Below, in pieces: positions 12,080-20,115 of a stretch of DNA of 36,129 nucleotides. Made by a program: the position numbers and the translations under genes. Source of the stretch: a virus. The stretch spans positions 1 through 36,129 of the IMG/VR virus record IMGVR_UViG_3300009008_000124; one strand, written 5' to 3'. Position 1 is the first letter of the stretch, and each line of letters begins with the position of its first letter. The notes beneath the pieces were generated by a model, which did not search any database, was not told the DNA's origin, and saw only the letters and a program-made list of their open reading frames with translations.

Positions 12080-14418
12080 CAGCAGTGGCAAAAGACAAAG
12101 TGGTGGTGTTAGCAAAACGGAATTTTGCGGGATGGGATGGGGGTGAAGATTTAAAAAATATTCAAGCGCATCAAGTGATGCCCATCTTATGGGCGCTCAA
12201 GCGAAAGTATTCGACAGACGCGCATTTTGCTCCGTACTTCGTACGCCAGCTTGGCGGGCAGGTTCCAACGTGCGTCCCACGGCTCAATAAACCCGCGCTG
12301 CAAACGCTGAGAAAAAGCGGTGCAGATGTGTTTTTTGGCGTCGTGAGCGTAGACGTGGACGACGAGATCGCGCACGCAAACAAGACGCCAGCGCGCCAAC
12401 AGTGGCGCGATGAACAAGACGACATTTATGGCAATTTGCCACACATATTTTTGGACGGTATGGCACGCTACGATACACGCGGAGGCTACCGTCTTTTGTG
12501 GACGCTGCCAAAACCGCTCACGGTTGAGCAGTACGTTGCTTTCGGGGCCGCGTTACGCGAGGAGCTGCGATGGTACGGGGTTGAGTGTGATGAGAATTGC
12601 GCGGAGTGGAACCGCCTCTACCGCTTGCCGTTTGTTGTGCGTGATGGCGTAAAACAAAATCTTGATTTTGATTTTGACGGCTTGGGGCCGCTTCGATGGG
12701 TGCCGGAGGGTGGCATAGTTGAAGCTGCGCCGAAGGTTGTTAGCGACGCACCACCCGCGCCCGCGTCCCTTTCCCGTGCAGATGAAACGCGGCTTGTGGC
12801 GGCTTTACAGCGCATTCCATCCGATACAAACGAAACGTGGGAGCCCGTGTGCCGTGCTCTCCACCATCAGTATGAGGGGAGCGAACGCGGCTGGCAGATT
12901 TTGGACGCTTGGTCACAGCGTAGCGAAAACTACGACGAAGAGACAAACCGTAGGCGGTGGGATTCTTTTGCGGTAGGCCACGCCGAGCCCACAACCATCG
13001 GCACGATTTTCTTTTTAGCGCAAAAACACGCGCCAAGAGTTGTTGACGAGGATAGGGGCGTTCGGATCGAGAACACAGAGGAGTTCCGTTTTCGCCTGGG
13101 GAGCGAGGTTGAGATAGCAAAGAACGCGATGGGCGAGATTGAAAAAGAAGCGGGTGCGAACATCGTAGCAGACAGAACCAAGCTGTGGCGTTACGCGGAG
13201 CCCCTGGGCGTCTGGAAAGAGCTTGAGAAGCACACTGTTGATCGCATCGTGCATAGCTTTGACGGAGAAGATATTTATCAAGGGTTGAAACAAAACGGTG
13301 AACCGAAAATTTCCAAGCTCAAAATTAGTAACAACATATGCACAGGTGTTGCAAAGATCATCACATCGCAAAAAGCCGTGCCTGATTTTTTTGACGGCGC
13401 GGAAGATGGGATCGTGTTTCGAGATCAGTTTGTGCGTGTCACGAAAGATGGTGTGTCCCTCGAACCCGTGAGCCCCGAACACAGACAAACCGATTATCTC
13501 AGTTTTTCTTTTGTCCCTGGGGCGCGTCCGGCGCGGTTTTTAAAGATGCTGCGCGAGTGCTGGGAGGACGAAGAAGACGTAGAAGATCGCATACAGCTTT
13601 TACGTGAATGGGTGGGTGCTGCTTTGTGCAACAAGGCAACACAGTTTCAGCAGGGGTTAATCCTCTACGGTGATGGGAAGAACGGGAAAAGCACGGTGCA
13701 AGATATTGTGACAGCCTTGTTTCCAAGAGAAACCTTGACGGCGATTGCTCCGCAGGAGATGCAGCAGGAGTATAGGCGTGCGCTTTTGAGCAGATCGCGT
13801 TTGAATTGCGTTTCAGAGCTTCCCGAAGCCGATATTTTAGCGGCTGAGTCCATCAAAGCCGTGATAGATGGATCGGTCATTTCTGGGCGCTGGATCCGCG
13901 AAGCTGTTTTTTCGTTTCGCGCAAAAGCTGCGCACCTTTTTTCCGCAAACTCGCTTCCAGGTGTCACCGATCACAGTTTGGGCTTTTGGCGTCGATGGAT
14001 CGTTTTGCGTTTTGATCGCGTTTTTAAAGATCATGAAATAGATCGAAACTTAGCTAAAGACATTGTTGCAAACGAACTGCAAGATATCGCATCTTGGGTG
14101 GTGGAGGGTGCCGCTAATGTTTTGCAGCGGGGCGGTTACACTGCGCCGAAAAGTGCTCAAGGTGCGCTTGAGGAATGGCGGCATCAAGCCGATCAAGTAT
14201 CTGCGTTTGTCGATCAACGTTGCGAGATGGAGGGACAGGAGCAAGCCACAAAACTGTACAACGCCTATTGCCACTGGGCGATCCAAATGGGGCACCGCAA
14301 AATGTCGTCACCCAAATTTCTGAAACGGCTTTTGAGGCTGGGCGTCGAGAAGAAAAGAACGAAGAATGGAACGCTGTATGGTTTGTCGATAAAAAAGAAC
14401 ATTGCACTTGTCATCTAG
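12076..14418 (+). CDS. Primase-helicase: AEP primase, PriCT and D5-like SF3 helicase
   Basis: This is a 780-residue replication initiator. The N-terminal archaeo-eukaryotic primase/primpol domain shows SVDVDDE (91-97, metal ligands), GGYRLLWTLPKPL (136-148) and NRLYRLP (179-185). Residues about 235-320 match a PriCT-2-like linker (TWEPVCRALHHQYEGSERGW, YDEETNRRRWDSF). The C-terminal D5/P4-type SF3 helicase has Walker A GDGKNGKST (532-540), Walker B-like LNCVSELPE (576-584), SANSLP (623-628) and GFWRRW (636-641). A winged-helix-like tail follows (about 700-775). It would prime and unwind at the phage fork. It starts with GTG overlapping the regulator stop. Confidence 0.92.
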   Translation: MTAVAKDKVVVLAKRNFAGWDGGEDLKNIQAHQVMPILWALKRKYSTDAHFAPYFVRQLGGQVPTCVPRLNKPALQTLRKSGADVFFGVVSVDVDDEIAHANKTPARQQWRDEQDDIYGNLPHIFLDGMARYDTRGGYRLLWTLPKPLTVEQYVAFGAALREELRWYGVECDENCAEWNRLYRLPFVVRDGVKQNLDFDFDGLGPLRWVPEGGIVEAAPKVVSDAPPAPASLSRADETRLVAALQRIPSDTNETWEPVCRALHHQYEGSERGWQILDAWSQRSENYDEETNRRRWDSFAVGHAEPTTIGTIFFLAQKHAPRVVDEDRGVRIENTEEFRFRLGSEVEIAKNAMGEIEKEAGANIVADRTKLWRYAEPLGVWKELEKHTVDRIVHSFDGEDIYQGLKQNGEPKISKLKISNNICTGVAKIITSQKAVPDFFDGAEDGIVFRDQFVRVTKDGVSLEPVSPEHRQTDYLSFSFVPGARPARFLKMLRECWEDEEDVEDRIQLLREWVGAALCNKATQFQQGLILYGDGKNGKSTVQDIVTALFPRETLTAIAPQEMQQEYRRALLSRSRLNCVSELPEADILAAESIKAVIDGSVISGRWIREAVFSFRAKAAHLFSANSLPGVTDHSLGFWRRWIVLRFDRVFKDHEIDRNLAKDIVANELQDIASWVVEGAANVLQRGGYTAPKSAQGALEEWRHQADQVSAFVDQRCEMEGQEQATKLYNAYCHWAIQMGHRKMSSPKFLKRLLRLGVEKKRTKNGTLYGLSIKKNIALVI

Positions 14419-14465
14419 CTTGCAAAAGTGTGCTGAGATGCGCTAAATTGCGATCTGGAGGTGTC

Positions 14466-14729
14466 ATGGATAAAGACCAGTTTCACGATTTTTTGGGCGC
14501 ACACGAAAAAAATTTGGGTGCGGATTTTGTTAACAGATGGAAAGCGTTTTTCAACACCCTTCAAACTGCTAACAGGCTTTTCAAAAGTTGCTTTGATTCG
14601 ACGGGGCCTGGAAACCCAGGCGAGATGCAAGGAACGCTTTTGCTTGCGAAGATGCAGCAGGAGATGGAGCTTGCGCGTGAGCGCGTGGACATTCAGCGGG
14701 AAAAGATCTTGGAGGTTGACGGTGAGTGA
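14466..14729 (+). CDS. Small helical protein, unknown
   Basis: ATG 14466 has GGAGG 4 nt upstream; a longer frame to 14175 lies within the primase gene and is not used. The 87-residue protein has an N-terminal helical region (FVNRWKAFFNTLQTANRLF) and a C-terminal amphipathic helix (MQQEMELARERVDIQREK). It ends inside the next gene's start (8-bp overlap). It may be a partner of the downstream HTH protein; function unknown. Confidence 0.7.
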   Translation: MDKDQFHDFLGAHEKNLGADFVNRWKAFFNTLQTANRLFKSCFDSTGPGNPGEMQGTLLLAKMQQEMELARERVDIQREKILEVDGE

Positions 14730-14991
14730 TTTACACAATTTAACAAAAGCACTCGGAATAGATCGCGTTGCCGAAATTTTGGGGATATCCGACAGGAGCT
14801 TGATCGACATGAGATCGGGACGAACGCCGATCACTGTTGACGATCTGTACGAGCTAGAAAAGAGCTTCCCAAATTTCGACTTGGAGGGAACCGTTCGCCG
14901 TATCGGGGCCGTGAGGGAATCCAAAGGAGTAAACAGAAGAAGCAGAGAACGAAGAAAACCAACGGAGGAACAAAATGAGTTCAACGAATAG
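14722..14991 (+). CDS. HTH DNA-binding protein
   Basis: GTG at 14722 has GGAGG 6 nt upstream and overlaps the preceding gene by 8 bp. Residues about 6-45 fit a helix-turn-helix: GIDRVAEILGISDRSLIDMR, then RTPITVDDLYELEKSFP, the pattern of XRE-type domains. The C terminus is basic (RRSRERRKPTEEQ). It overlaps the methyltransferase start by 17 bp. It is a second regulator candidate in the rightward operon, perhaps for late control. Confidence 0.65.
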   Translation: MSDLHNLTKALGIDRVAEILGISDRSLIDMRSGRTPITVDDLYELEKSFPNFDLEGTVRRIGAVRESKGVNRRSRERRKPTEEQNEFNE

Positions 14992-15514
14992 GGGCGCGGT
15001 TCGCGCTCCACACGATTTTTACCGCACGCCGAAATGGTGTGTTGATTCGGTGTACAAATATTTAGATTTACCCAAGCCAACTTTAGATCCATGTTGTGGC
15101 GATGGCGCTTTGCTCGGTGTTGCAGGAAGCCACACAAGAGGGATTGAAATTCAAAAACACTTAGCTCTTGACGCGATGCAGAGGGGCTACAATGTGCGGA
15201 TTGAAAACGCGCTGGAACGAAGCTGGGAGAATGAGCACATCGTGATGAATCCACCGTTCAAAGACGCTATGACCTGGGTTGAAAAGTCCGTCACAGAAGC
15301 GTTGAGCACCCTTGTGCTCTTACGCCTCGGCTTTCTCGCAAGCAAAAAAAGAAAGCCCTTCTTTGATCGTTACGTTCCTCAATACATGGCGGTGCTATCA
15401 AAGCGCCCGTCTTTTACGGCCAAAGGCACAGATAGTGCAGACTATTGCTGGCTCTTTTGGGATCGCAAACTGATAAATCTAAAACGTGACACCCAAATTG
15501 TTTGGATCGGCTAA
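14975..15514 (+). CDS. Phage DNA adenine-type methyltransferase
   Basis: This 179-residue class I methyltransferase shows DFYRTPKW (14-21), the SAM-binding motif I DPCCGDG (38-44), an acidic end of strand 2 (GIEIQKH) and catalytic motif IV NPPF (92-95), the form used by N6-adenine enzymes. It is small, without a visible target-recognition domain, so it may act on short sites or with low specificity. GGAGG at 14964-14968 supports ATG 14975. It could protect phage DNA from host restriction. Its TAA overlaps the stop of the convergent 58-aa gene. Confidence 0.85.
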   Translation: MSSTNRGAVRAPHDFYRTPKWCVDSVYKYLDLPKPTLDPCCGDGALLGVAGSHTRGIEIQKHLALDAMQRGYNVRIENALERSWENEHIVMNPPFKDAMTWVEKSVTEALSTLVLLRLGFLASKKRKPFFDRYVPQYMAVLSKRPSFTAKGTDSADYCWLFWDRKLINLKRDTQIVWIG

Positions 15515-15687
15515 GACGTAACGAAAACCCGTTCACCTGCCGCTGGGGCCGGGGTGGCTTTGACGGTTTGTTGGGTATCGAAAAGAACCAACAACACATC
15601 CCCGCCGTCTAAAAGTTGTTTCACGTATGCGGCTTGTGCATCGCTGTCCACCGTGTCGAAAAAAGCGCCTGTTGTTCCCACTGTCAT
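15511..15687 (-). CDS. 58-aa protein downstream of the tail fibre, unknown
   Basis: ATG 15687 has AGGAGA 9-10 nt upstream and follows the fibre gene after 14 nt. The frame of 58 codons begins MTVGTTGAFFDTV, has a hydrophobic GGDVLLVLFDTQQTV segment and a P/A-rich stretch, and ends RVFVTS. Its TAG shares two bases with the TAA of the convergent methyltransferase. It could be a small tail or fibre accessory protein. The short beta-like pattern DVLLVLFDTQQTVKATP resembles carbohydrate/tail add-on modules only loosely. Confidence 0.65.
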   Translation of the reverse strand: MTVGTTGAFFDTVDSDAQAAYVKQLLDGGDVLLVLFDTQQTVKATPAPAAGERVFVTS

Positions 15688-15701
15688 TTTTTAATCTCCT
15701 A

Positions 15702-18164
15702 TCATAATCCCGAAACCGTAAACGTGATTGTTGTGCCAGCCACTGTCACATTGCCACTTGTTTCTGCTGTCAATGTCGCGGAATAATCATCGTTCGCGGT
15801 GATCGGAATTGTCACGTCTGGCTCTGAAGCCGTTGTGTTGTTTGCGGTAAATTTTACGCCCGTATTTGGAACGTCAGATACATCGAGATCCCACGTTGCA
15901 TAATCGGATCCAATGTTGATCACTGTCGCTAAATTTACGGACGTTGCTGCCACAACATCAGTATTCACCGTAGCGGTAAGCACTCCACCAACCGCAATTG
16001 TCGCTCCAGGTGGCACAAGCCCAGAAGCGATCCCGTCAATACTTGACCATGTTTTTGTTGTTGTGACGGAAAACGCTGCCGCTGTACCTCCACCACCACT
16101 GTTAGGAATTGTCACAATCTCGTATTGATCAACTGGAGGAGTAGCTGTGCTTTTCCCGATGATTAATATTTCAGTATCTGCTGACGGAGAAGCTCCGATG
16201 CCCCAAGCGGTGCCAACGCTTGTGTCGCCCGACAAAGTGATTTTGTTATCGCCACCAACTGTGATCGGACCATCAAACAACGTACCTTTAGCATTTGCGG
16301 GAGTTGTAGGTGCTGTCGGCCTTAAACCGATGGACGTAGCAGGACCGCCGTTGTGGAAGTTCATCACAACATCTGAATAAAGAGTCGTTTGACTTCCTGT
16401 TTTTGCGACTCCTGAATTGTCGTCGGCGGCAATGATGAATGGATCTGAAACCCGGTAGCCTGCTTGTTGTTCGAGCGGCAACCCTGTCGCTGCATCTGTC
16501 CATTCGATGGCATAAATGGCGTCCCATAAAACTTGATTACCTGTGACGTTTGCCCCGCTTGCTTGGAACGTGTATCCGCTGGGCCAAGTCCCTGCTGACC
16601 ATGTGCCGTTCGCATACCAGTCCAAGGCATCGGCATGATCGGAAATAAAATAGCCACCCGTGTAATTGAATTTCCAGTGTCTTGCATAATTGAGCCCCGT
16701 CCACCCCAACTGGTTATAGCTTGGAAAGATGGTCTCTGACTTGAAGACATCACCCGCTGAATAATTAACACCTTTGAACGTAAGCGCAGATCCTAACTTG
16801 CCGTATACCGTCAACTTGAAATTTGAATCGGTGGTGTAACTACTGTACGAGAAGTAAGCAGGAAAAAGGTGGACAACGAGCCCACGGTTGTTAGGCTGTC
16901 CAGGTGAGGCCCAGTGATCTGTGTATCGTGAGCCATACCCGCTTTGTGTGTATGTGCCGTTGACTGTTGCGCGAGTTAGATTTGTCCCATAAATCGTGGT
17001 CAGCGCATAGCTCGATATTTCAACTATATTTTGTTGCGTAACGACTGTTGGACTTTGCCACACTTTCACATCGTCTAAGTATCCCCTGTCCGTTCCGAGG
17101 CTCAAAAGATTGTCTTTCGTGTATACCCACCTGAAATGATATGCACCCGGCTGTTGCACAACGTATTGCACTTTGTGGAAAGGCGCTTCTTTATCTACAA
17201 ATCCAGAAATTTGCAAAACAGTATGGCTCACGCTGTCAGGATCGACGACAACAAAAGAAAGAAAATCCTTTTCTTCTTCTGAAGAAGTGGCCCACTGGAA
17301 AGAGATCACATCATTTGTGGCAAGCGTCCCAGCGTTATAATCAAGCCACGATGTTTGATTGCTTCCCACATCCCCACTTCCAAGCGCGGCTGTGGGCGAG
17401 GCGTAGCCTATGGTTCCGTCACTTTCCACGCCTGTCGCAAGCCAGTCTGCATCGCCTCCGGTTGTAAAAGTATTCGGCGGCGCATCGAGGGGCGACAAAG
17501 CACCAAAGTCCTCATCAAAGAGCCCGGTATATGTGGATGAATCAAAAGAAGTCGCTTGATCCATCAAAACGGTAAACAAAAAAGATCCACTCTGCGGTGC
17601 ATCGGGCGGGTTGATCGCTACGATTTGAATATACGCGCCGCCTTCTTCAATCTCAACATGACACTGCCTTTGACCTGTGCCTTTTTGCCCCAATTGGATC
17701 GTGTTTGCCGTGGCAAAACTACCGTTAGCTTGATTATAGGAGTAGCTACAGGAGAGGCCCGATGGCGGGTAACGCTCCGATGATAAAATAACACCGTCCG
17801 CGTCCGCGTCTACCCCGCCGAGCGGCAAAATACGAACGTGGGTCACATCGCCCGTTATTGCTACGCTCCCCGAAGTCAGAAATGGATCTTCGACGTAGAT
17901 CTCAAATCCGCGCAAGATGCCTTGCGGCACATGCACTTGCGCTACAACAATCGGGACGCCCGTGCTTTCGCTTTCGCCCCCCCAGCCGCCAGCCGCAAGC
18001 TTGTAATAGCTGACATACGGTGTTGTGGCTGTCCTAATGTTTGCGACACGTAGATCTACCTCGTCAAATCGGCTTGATATGTCAACACCGTCGATGGTGA
18101 CGCCAGCACCTAGCTCGCCTGTGTTCGTAATTTTCTCACCCTTGCCGGGTCTAATAGTGGCCAT
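15702..18164 (-). CDS. Large tail fibre / receptor-binding protein candidate
   Basis: This 820-residue protein is beta-rich, with Gly, Ser, Thr and Asn in abundance and no catalytic motif. Residues about 215-375 look like a jelly-roll lectin-type domain: a buried SWLDYNAGTL segment, DVISFQWATSS, and closing GTDRGYLDDVKVW, a pattern seen in concanavalin-like and MAM-type folds. A Tyr/Trp-rich middle (about 400-560) and a C-terminal Ig-like repeat region (about 690-820) follow. AAGGAG precedes ATG 18164. Position at the distal end of the tail module and composition point to host recognition; the receptor is unknown. Confidence 0.7.
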   Translation of the reverse strand: MATIRPGKGEKITNTGELGAGVTIDGVDISSRFDEVDLRVANIRTATTPYVSYYKLAAGGWGGESESTGVPIVVAQVHVPQGILRGFEIYVEDPFLTSGSVAITGDVTHVRILPLGGVDADADGVILSSERYPPSGLSCSYSYNQANGSFATANTIQLGQKGTGQRQCHVEIEEGGAYIQIVAINPPDAPQSGSFLFTVLMDQATSFDSSTYTGLFDEDFGALSPLDAPPNTFTTGGDADWLATGVESDGTIGYASPTAALGSGDVGSNQTSWLDYNAGTLATNDVISFQWATSSEEEKDFLSFVVVDPDSVSHTVLQISGFVDKEAPFHKVQYVVQQPGAYHFRWVYTKDNLLSLGTDRGYLDDVKVWQSPTVVTQQNIVEISSYALTTIYGTNLTRATVNGTYTQSGYGSRYTDHWASPGQPNNRGLVVHLFPAYFSYSSYTTDSNFKLTVYGKLGSALTFKGVNYSAGDVFKSETIFPSYNQLGWTGLNYARHWKFNYTGGYFISDHADALDWYANGTWSAGTWPSGYTFQASGANVTGNQVLWDAIYAIEWTDAATGLPLEQQAGYRVSDPFIIAADDNSGVAKTGSQTTLYSDVVMNFHNGGPATSIGLRPTAPTTPANAKGTLFDGPITVGGDNKITLSGDTSVGTAWGIGASPSADTEILIIGKSTATPPVDQYEIVTIPNSGGGGTAAAFSVTTTKTWSSIDGIASGLVPPGATIAVGGVLTATVNTDVVAATSVNLATVINIGSDYATWDLDVSDVPNTGVKFTANNTTASEPDVTIPITANDDYSATLTAETSGNVTVAGTTITFTVSGL

Positions 18165-18166
18165 GA

Positions 18167-18598
18167 TTATGCTCCTTCGTTTTGTGCTTCGCGTTGCTTT
18201 TTGCGCCGGAAAAGCAATTCTCCAACAAGTGATTTTGCTGTTTTCTCTGTGAGTGTCAAACCAATTTCCTGCTTGCCGCCGCGATAGGCCAGATTAAGTG
18301 CTAATGTTTCAAGTTCATCTTGCGACAAATAATCAATCTTGCCTTTCATAATTTCTGCCTTGGTGCAGCTCAGTTGTGATCGTAAATCTTCGTACGAATC
18401 ACGAAGATCGCTCAACACAATTTCAATCGTTGTTTCGCATTCCAGGCACGCGCAGCATCTTCTGTTTCGTAAACGAAAATCAGAAGTCCACCAGCCGAAA
18501 ATTCTTTCACCGGCTCTTATGAGCCAATCTTCTCGTCCTGTGCTGTCGTCTCGGCTGTCAATGACTTTCGTGTCACCGCCGCACTTGACGCACTTCAC
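18167..18598 (-). CDS. NrdR-like zinc-ribbon protein without ATP-cone
   Basis: The start is GTG 18598, overlapping the previous TGA (GTGA); a longer frame to 18697 would lie inside the neighbouring gene. The N terminus KCVKCGGDTKVIDSR strongly resembles the zinc ribbon of NrdR, and the second half NRRCCACLECETTIEI matches its RRxxCxxCxxxFTTxE block (C3, C6, C51, C54). About 20 residues are inserted between the two knuckles. Instead of an ATP-cone there is a helical region with an acidic start and basic end. It lies between membrane lysis genes and a tail fibre. Role unknown: it may be a regulator or a structural zinc protein. Confidence 0.65.
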   Translation of the reverse strand: MKCVKCGGDTKVIDSRDDSTGREDWLIRAGERIFGWWTSDFRLRNRRCCACLECETTIEIVLSDLRDSYEDLRSQLSCTKAEIMKGKIDYLSQDELETLALNLAYRGGKQEIGLTLTEKTAKSLVGELLFRRKKQREAQNEGA

Positions 18599-19008
18599 CG
18601 CTGCCCCCCATCGTTTACCGCATATGTGATCGCAATGGTGCTCACTGCGCCCATCACAAAACCAATGCCCACCCACAATTTCGGGCTCTCCCACCACGGT
18701 TGCACTTCGTGTTTGTCGATGATCACATCCAGCAACCTAGCTTGCTCTGCTGCAAAGCCCTGCTGGATCTCCAGCTCCATGTGTAGCGCCTTAATTTTCA
18801 AATTCAGCTTTTCTTTTGTGTACAGCAACTCACTTTCGAGCCTGGGGATCTCCACCTCTTTGAGCTTCGTTGCCTCAAGCGCCCACGCTGGAGGGAATAA
18901 CACGCCTTCAGCGCAAGGAACTAAATCATTCAAACGTAGCGTCAAAGCCTTTGTGCAGTCAAAAGGCTTTGGGGCAGAAAGCAACACAAGCAAAAAGAGA
19001 ATGTTCAT
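18595..19008 (-). CDS. Spanin-like membrane/coiled-coil protein
   Basis: This 137-residue protein has an N-terminal hydrophobic signal-like segment (2-12), a Cys pair (C18, C32) around a PCAEGVLFPP motif, a long coiled coil (about 45-100) and a C-terminal membrane span (about 111-130, VGIGFVMGAVSTIAITY). Similar layouts occur in phage lysis clusters. It overlaps both neighbours by 4 bp. I infer an inner-membrane anchored periplasmic coiled coil, possibly a spanin component. No lipobox is seen, so it is not a clear o-spanin. Confidence 0.55.
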   Translation of the reverse strand: MNILFLLVLLSAPKPFDCTKALTLRLNDLVPCAEGVLFPPAWALEATKLKEVEIPRLESELLYTKEKLNLKIKALHMELEIQQGFAAEQARLLDVIIDKHEVQPWWESPKLWVGIGFVMGAVSTIAITYAVNDGGQR

Positions 19009-19373
19009 TCGCCATCCCCAAAAGAATCATTCACCGCATCCGTTATCGCTTCGGCGTCACCGGATAGACTATCCAGCTCCTCGCCCTTTTTTAAGATCTC
19101 CGCTTTTCGAGTCTTGTGCCTCTCTTCGGCTTCAAAAAGTTTTTCTGCCAAGTCTTTTTTTACTTTCGCAAGATGTCTTGTTTTTTGAACTAGGTTTTTT
19201 CTCTGTGCGCGCTCCACGTCGCTTTTTATTTTTGCTTTTTTGTAGCGTCTTTGTGCGCTTTTCAAAACCAAAAAAGTAAACGCCCAGCTAATCACCGCCC
19301 AAACCCAAAAAGGAGCAGATTTTATTTTCTCCCAAAGTTTTTGGATCATCATGTTTGCAGTGGCCCAAATCAT
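19005..19373 (-). CDS. i-spanin-like protein: one membrane span plus basic coiled coil
   Basis: The start ATG 19373 overlaps the preceding stop (ATGA); the frame is open further up to 19595 but that part is antisense-free shadow of the holin-like gene. The 122-residue product has a membrane span at about 22-38 (FWVWAVISWAFTFLVL) and then a Lys/Arg/Glu-rich helix of about 65 residues. This single-span plus coiled-coil layout is that of Rz-type inner-membrane spanins, though charge is more basic than usual. Confidence 0.55.
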   Translation of the reverse strand: MIWATANMMIQKLWEKIKSAPFWVWAVISWAFTFLVLKSAQRRYKKAKIKSDVERAQRKNLVQKTRHLAKVKKDLAEKLFEAEERHKTRKAEILKKGEELDSLSGDAEAITDAVNDSFGDGE

Positions 19374-19834
19374 GATTGCCCCAAAGCCTTGATTCGTCTC
19401 TTTAGGACCCCCACAACAATCGTACACAAAGCCCCCGCCCCTATGCCTATGGCAGTTCCCCACGGCCAACCATCGCCAGCACCCCCAAGAGTTCCATAAA
19501 GAAACGTTCCAGCGGTGCCGCCCAACGCAAGCGCCGAAAAACGCAAAGCCGACGCCCAAAACCAAGGTGTCTTTTTCTTTGTTTTCTCTTTCCATCCCTT
19601 TAGCAGCAGTTTAACCGCCTCCAAAGCGCCCCAAACCACAACGGCAACAAGAACCCCCAGGGTTCCTATCGTGGTGGTGTCTGGCAAGGGGCTTTTCACC
19701 TTCGGTGGTGCCGTAGTTATCGACGTGTGACCATTTGAGCTTTGCTCCATAGTCAAATCGCGCTCAGTGTTCACCACAATCGTTTTTGTAGTTTTGCCAT
19801 CTTTTGTGTCTATCGTTTTCCTAAAATCCGTCAT
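19370..19834 (-). CDS. Holin candidate with three membrane spans
   Basis: The 154-residue protein has a polar N terminus of about 50 residues and spans at about 56-78, 92-115 and 125-144, ending in a basic tail (KRRIKALG). Three spans with small residues (Gly/Ala) and short loops fit a class I holin, which would release the endolysin. ATG 19834 has GAGG 7 nt upstream; a TTG two codons earlier overlaps the previous stop. The N-terminal extension is longer than in standard holins. Confidence 0.5.
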   Translation of the reverse strand: MTDFRKTIDTKDGKTTKTIVVNTERDLTMEQSSNGHTSITTAPPKVKSPLPDTTTIGTLGVLVAVVVWGALEAVKLLLKGWKEKTKKKTPWFWASALRFSALALGGTAGTFLYGTLGGAGDGWPWGTAIGIGAGALCTIVVGVLKRRIKALGQS

Positions 19835-19836
19835 GT

Positions 19837-20115
19837 TCAATCCTCTATTCGGATTTCAATTTTAGCGGTGCGCTCTCGCAACGAGTTAATCTCTGACCAA
19901 ATTTGCACCCGCCCTTCTCTTGATTCTTTAATGGACACCTTTAATTCATTTAAGTCTTTGTCAATGGTTCGCATCCTCTCATCCATGAGATGCGTGTGAC
20001 TTTGAAAAAGAGATCGTAAACGCTCAAGCCTCTGACTCAGTACCCAAGCGGCTGTGCCGACAGTGATGAACAAACCAATGAGCTGGAAAATTATGTTGGT
20101 GGTGTCTAAACTCAT
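19837..20115 (-). CDS. Small membrane-anchored coiled-coil protein (XhlA-like layout)
   Basis: This 92-residue protein has one N-terminal membrane span (about 8-26, IIFQLIGLFITVGTAAWVL) and a long charged coiled coil. The layout resembles haemolysin XhlA-type holin partners and some i-spanins. It is the first gene of the membrane-protein cluster and overlaps the tail gene upstream by 4 bp (ATGA). Precise role is uncertain. Confidence 0.5.
   Translation of the reverse strand: MSLDTTNIIFQLIGLFITVGTAAWVLSQRLERLRSLFQSHTHLMDERMRTIDKDLNELKVSIKESREGRVQIWSEINSLRERTAKIEIRIED

Noticed and set aside
14415-15254. 279-codon minus-strand frame
   Set aside because: It is antisense to three well-supported plus-strand genes including the methyltransferase, with no ribosome binding site.
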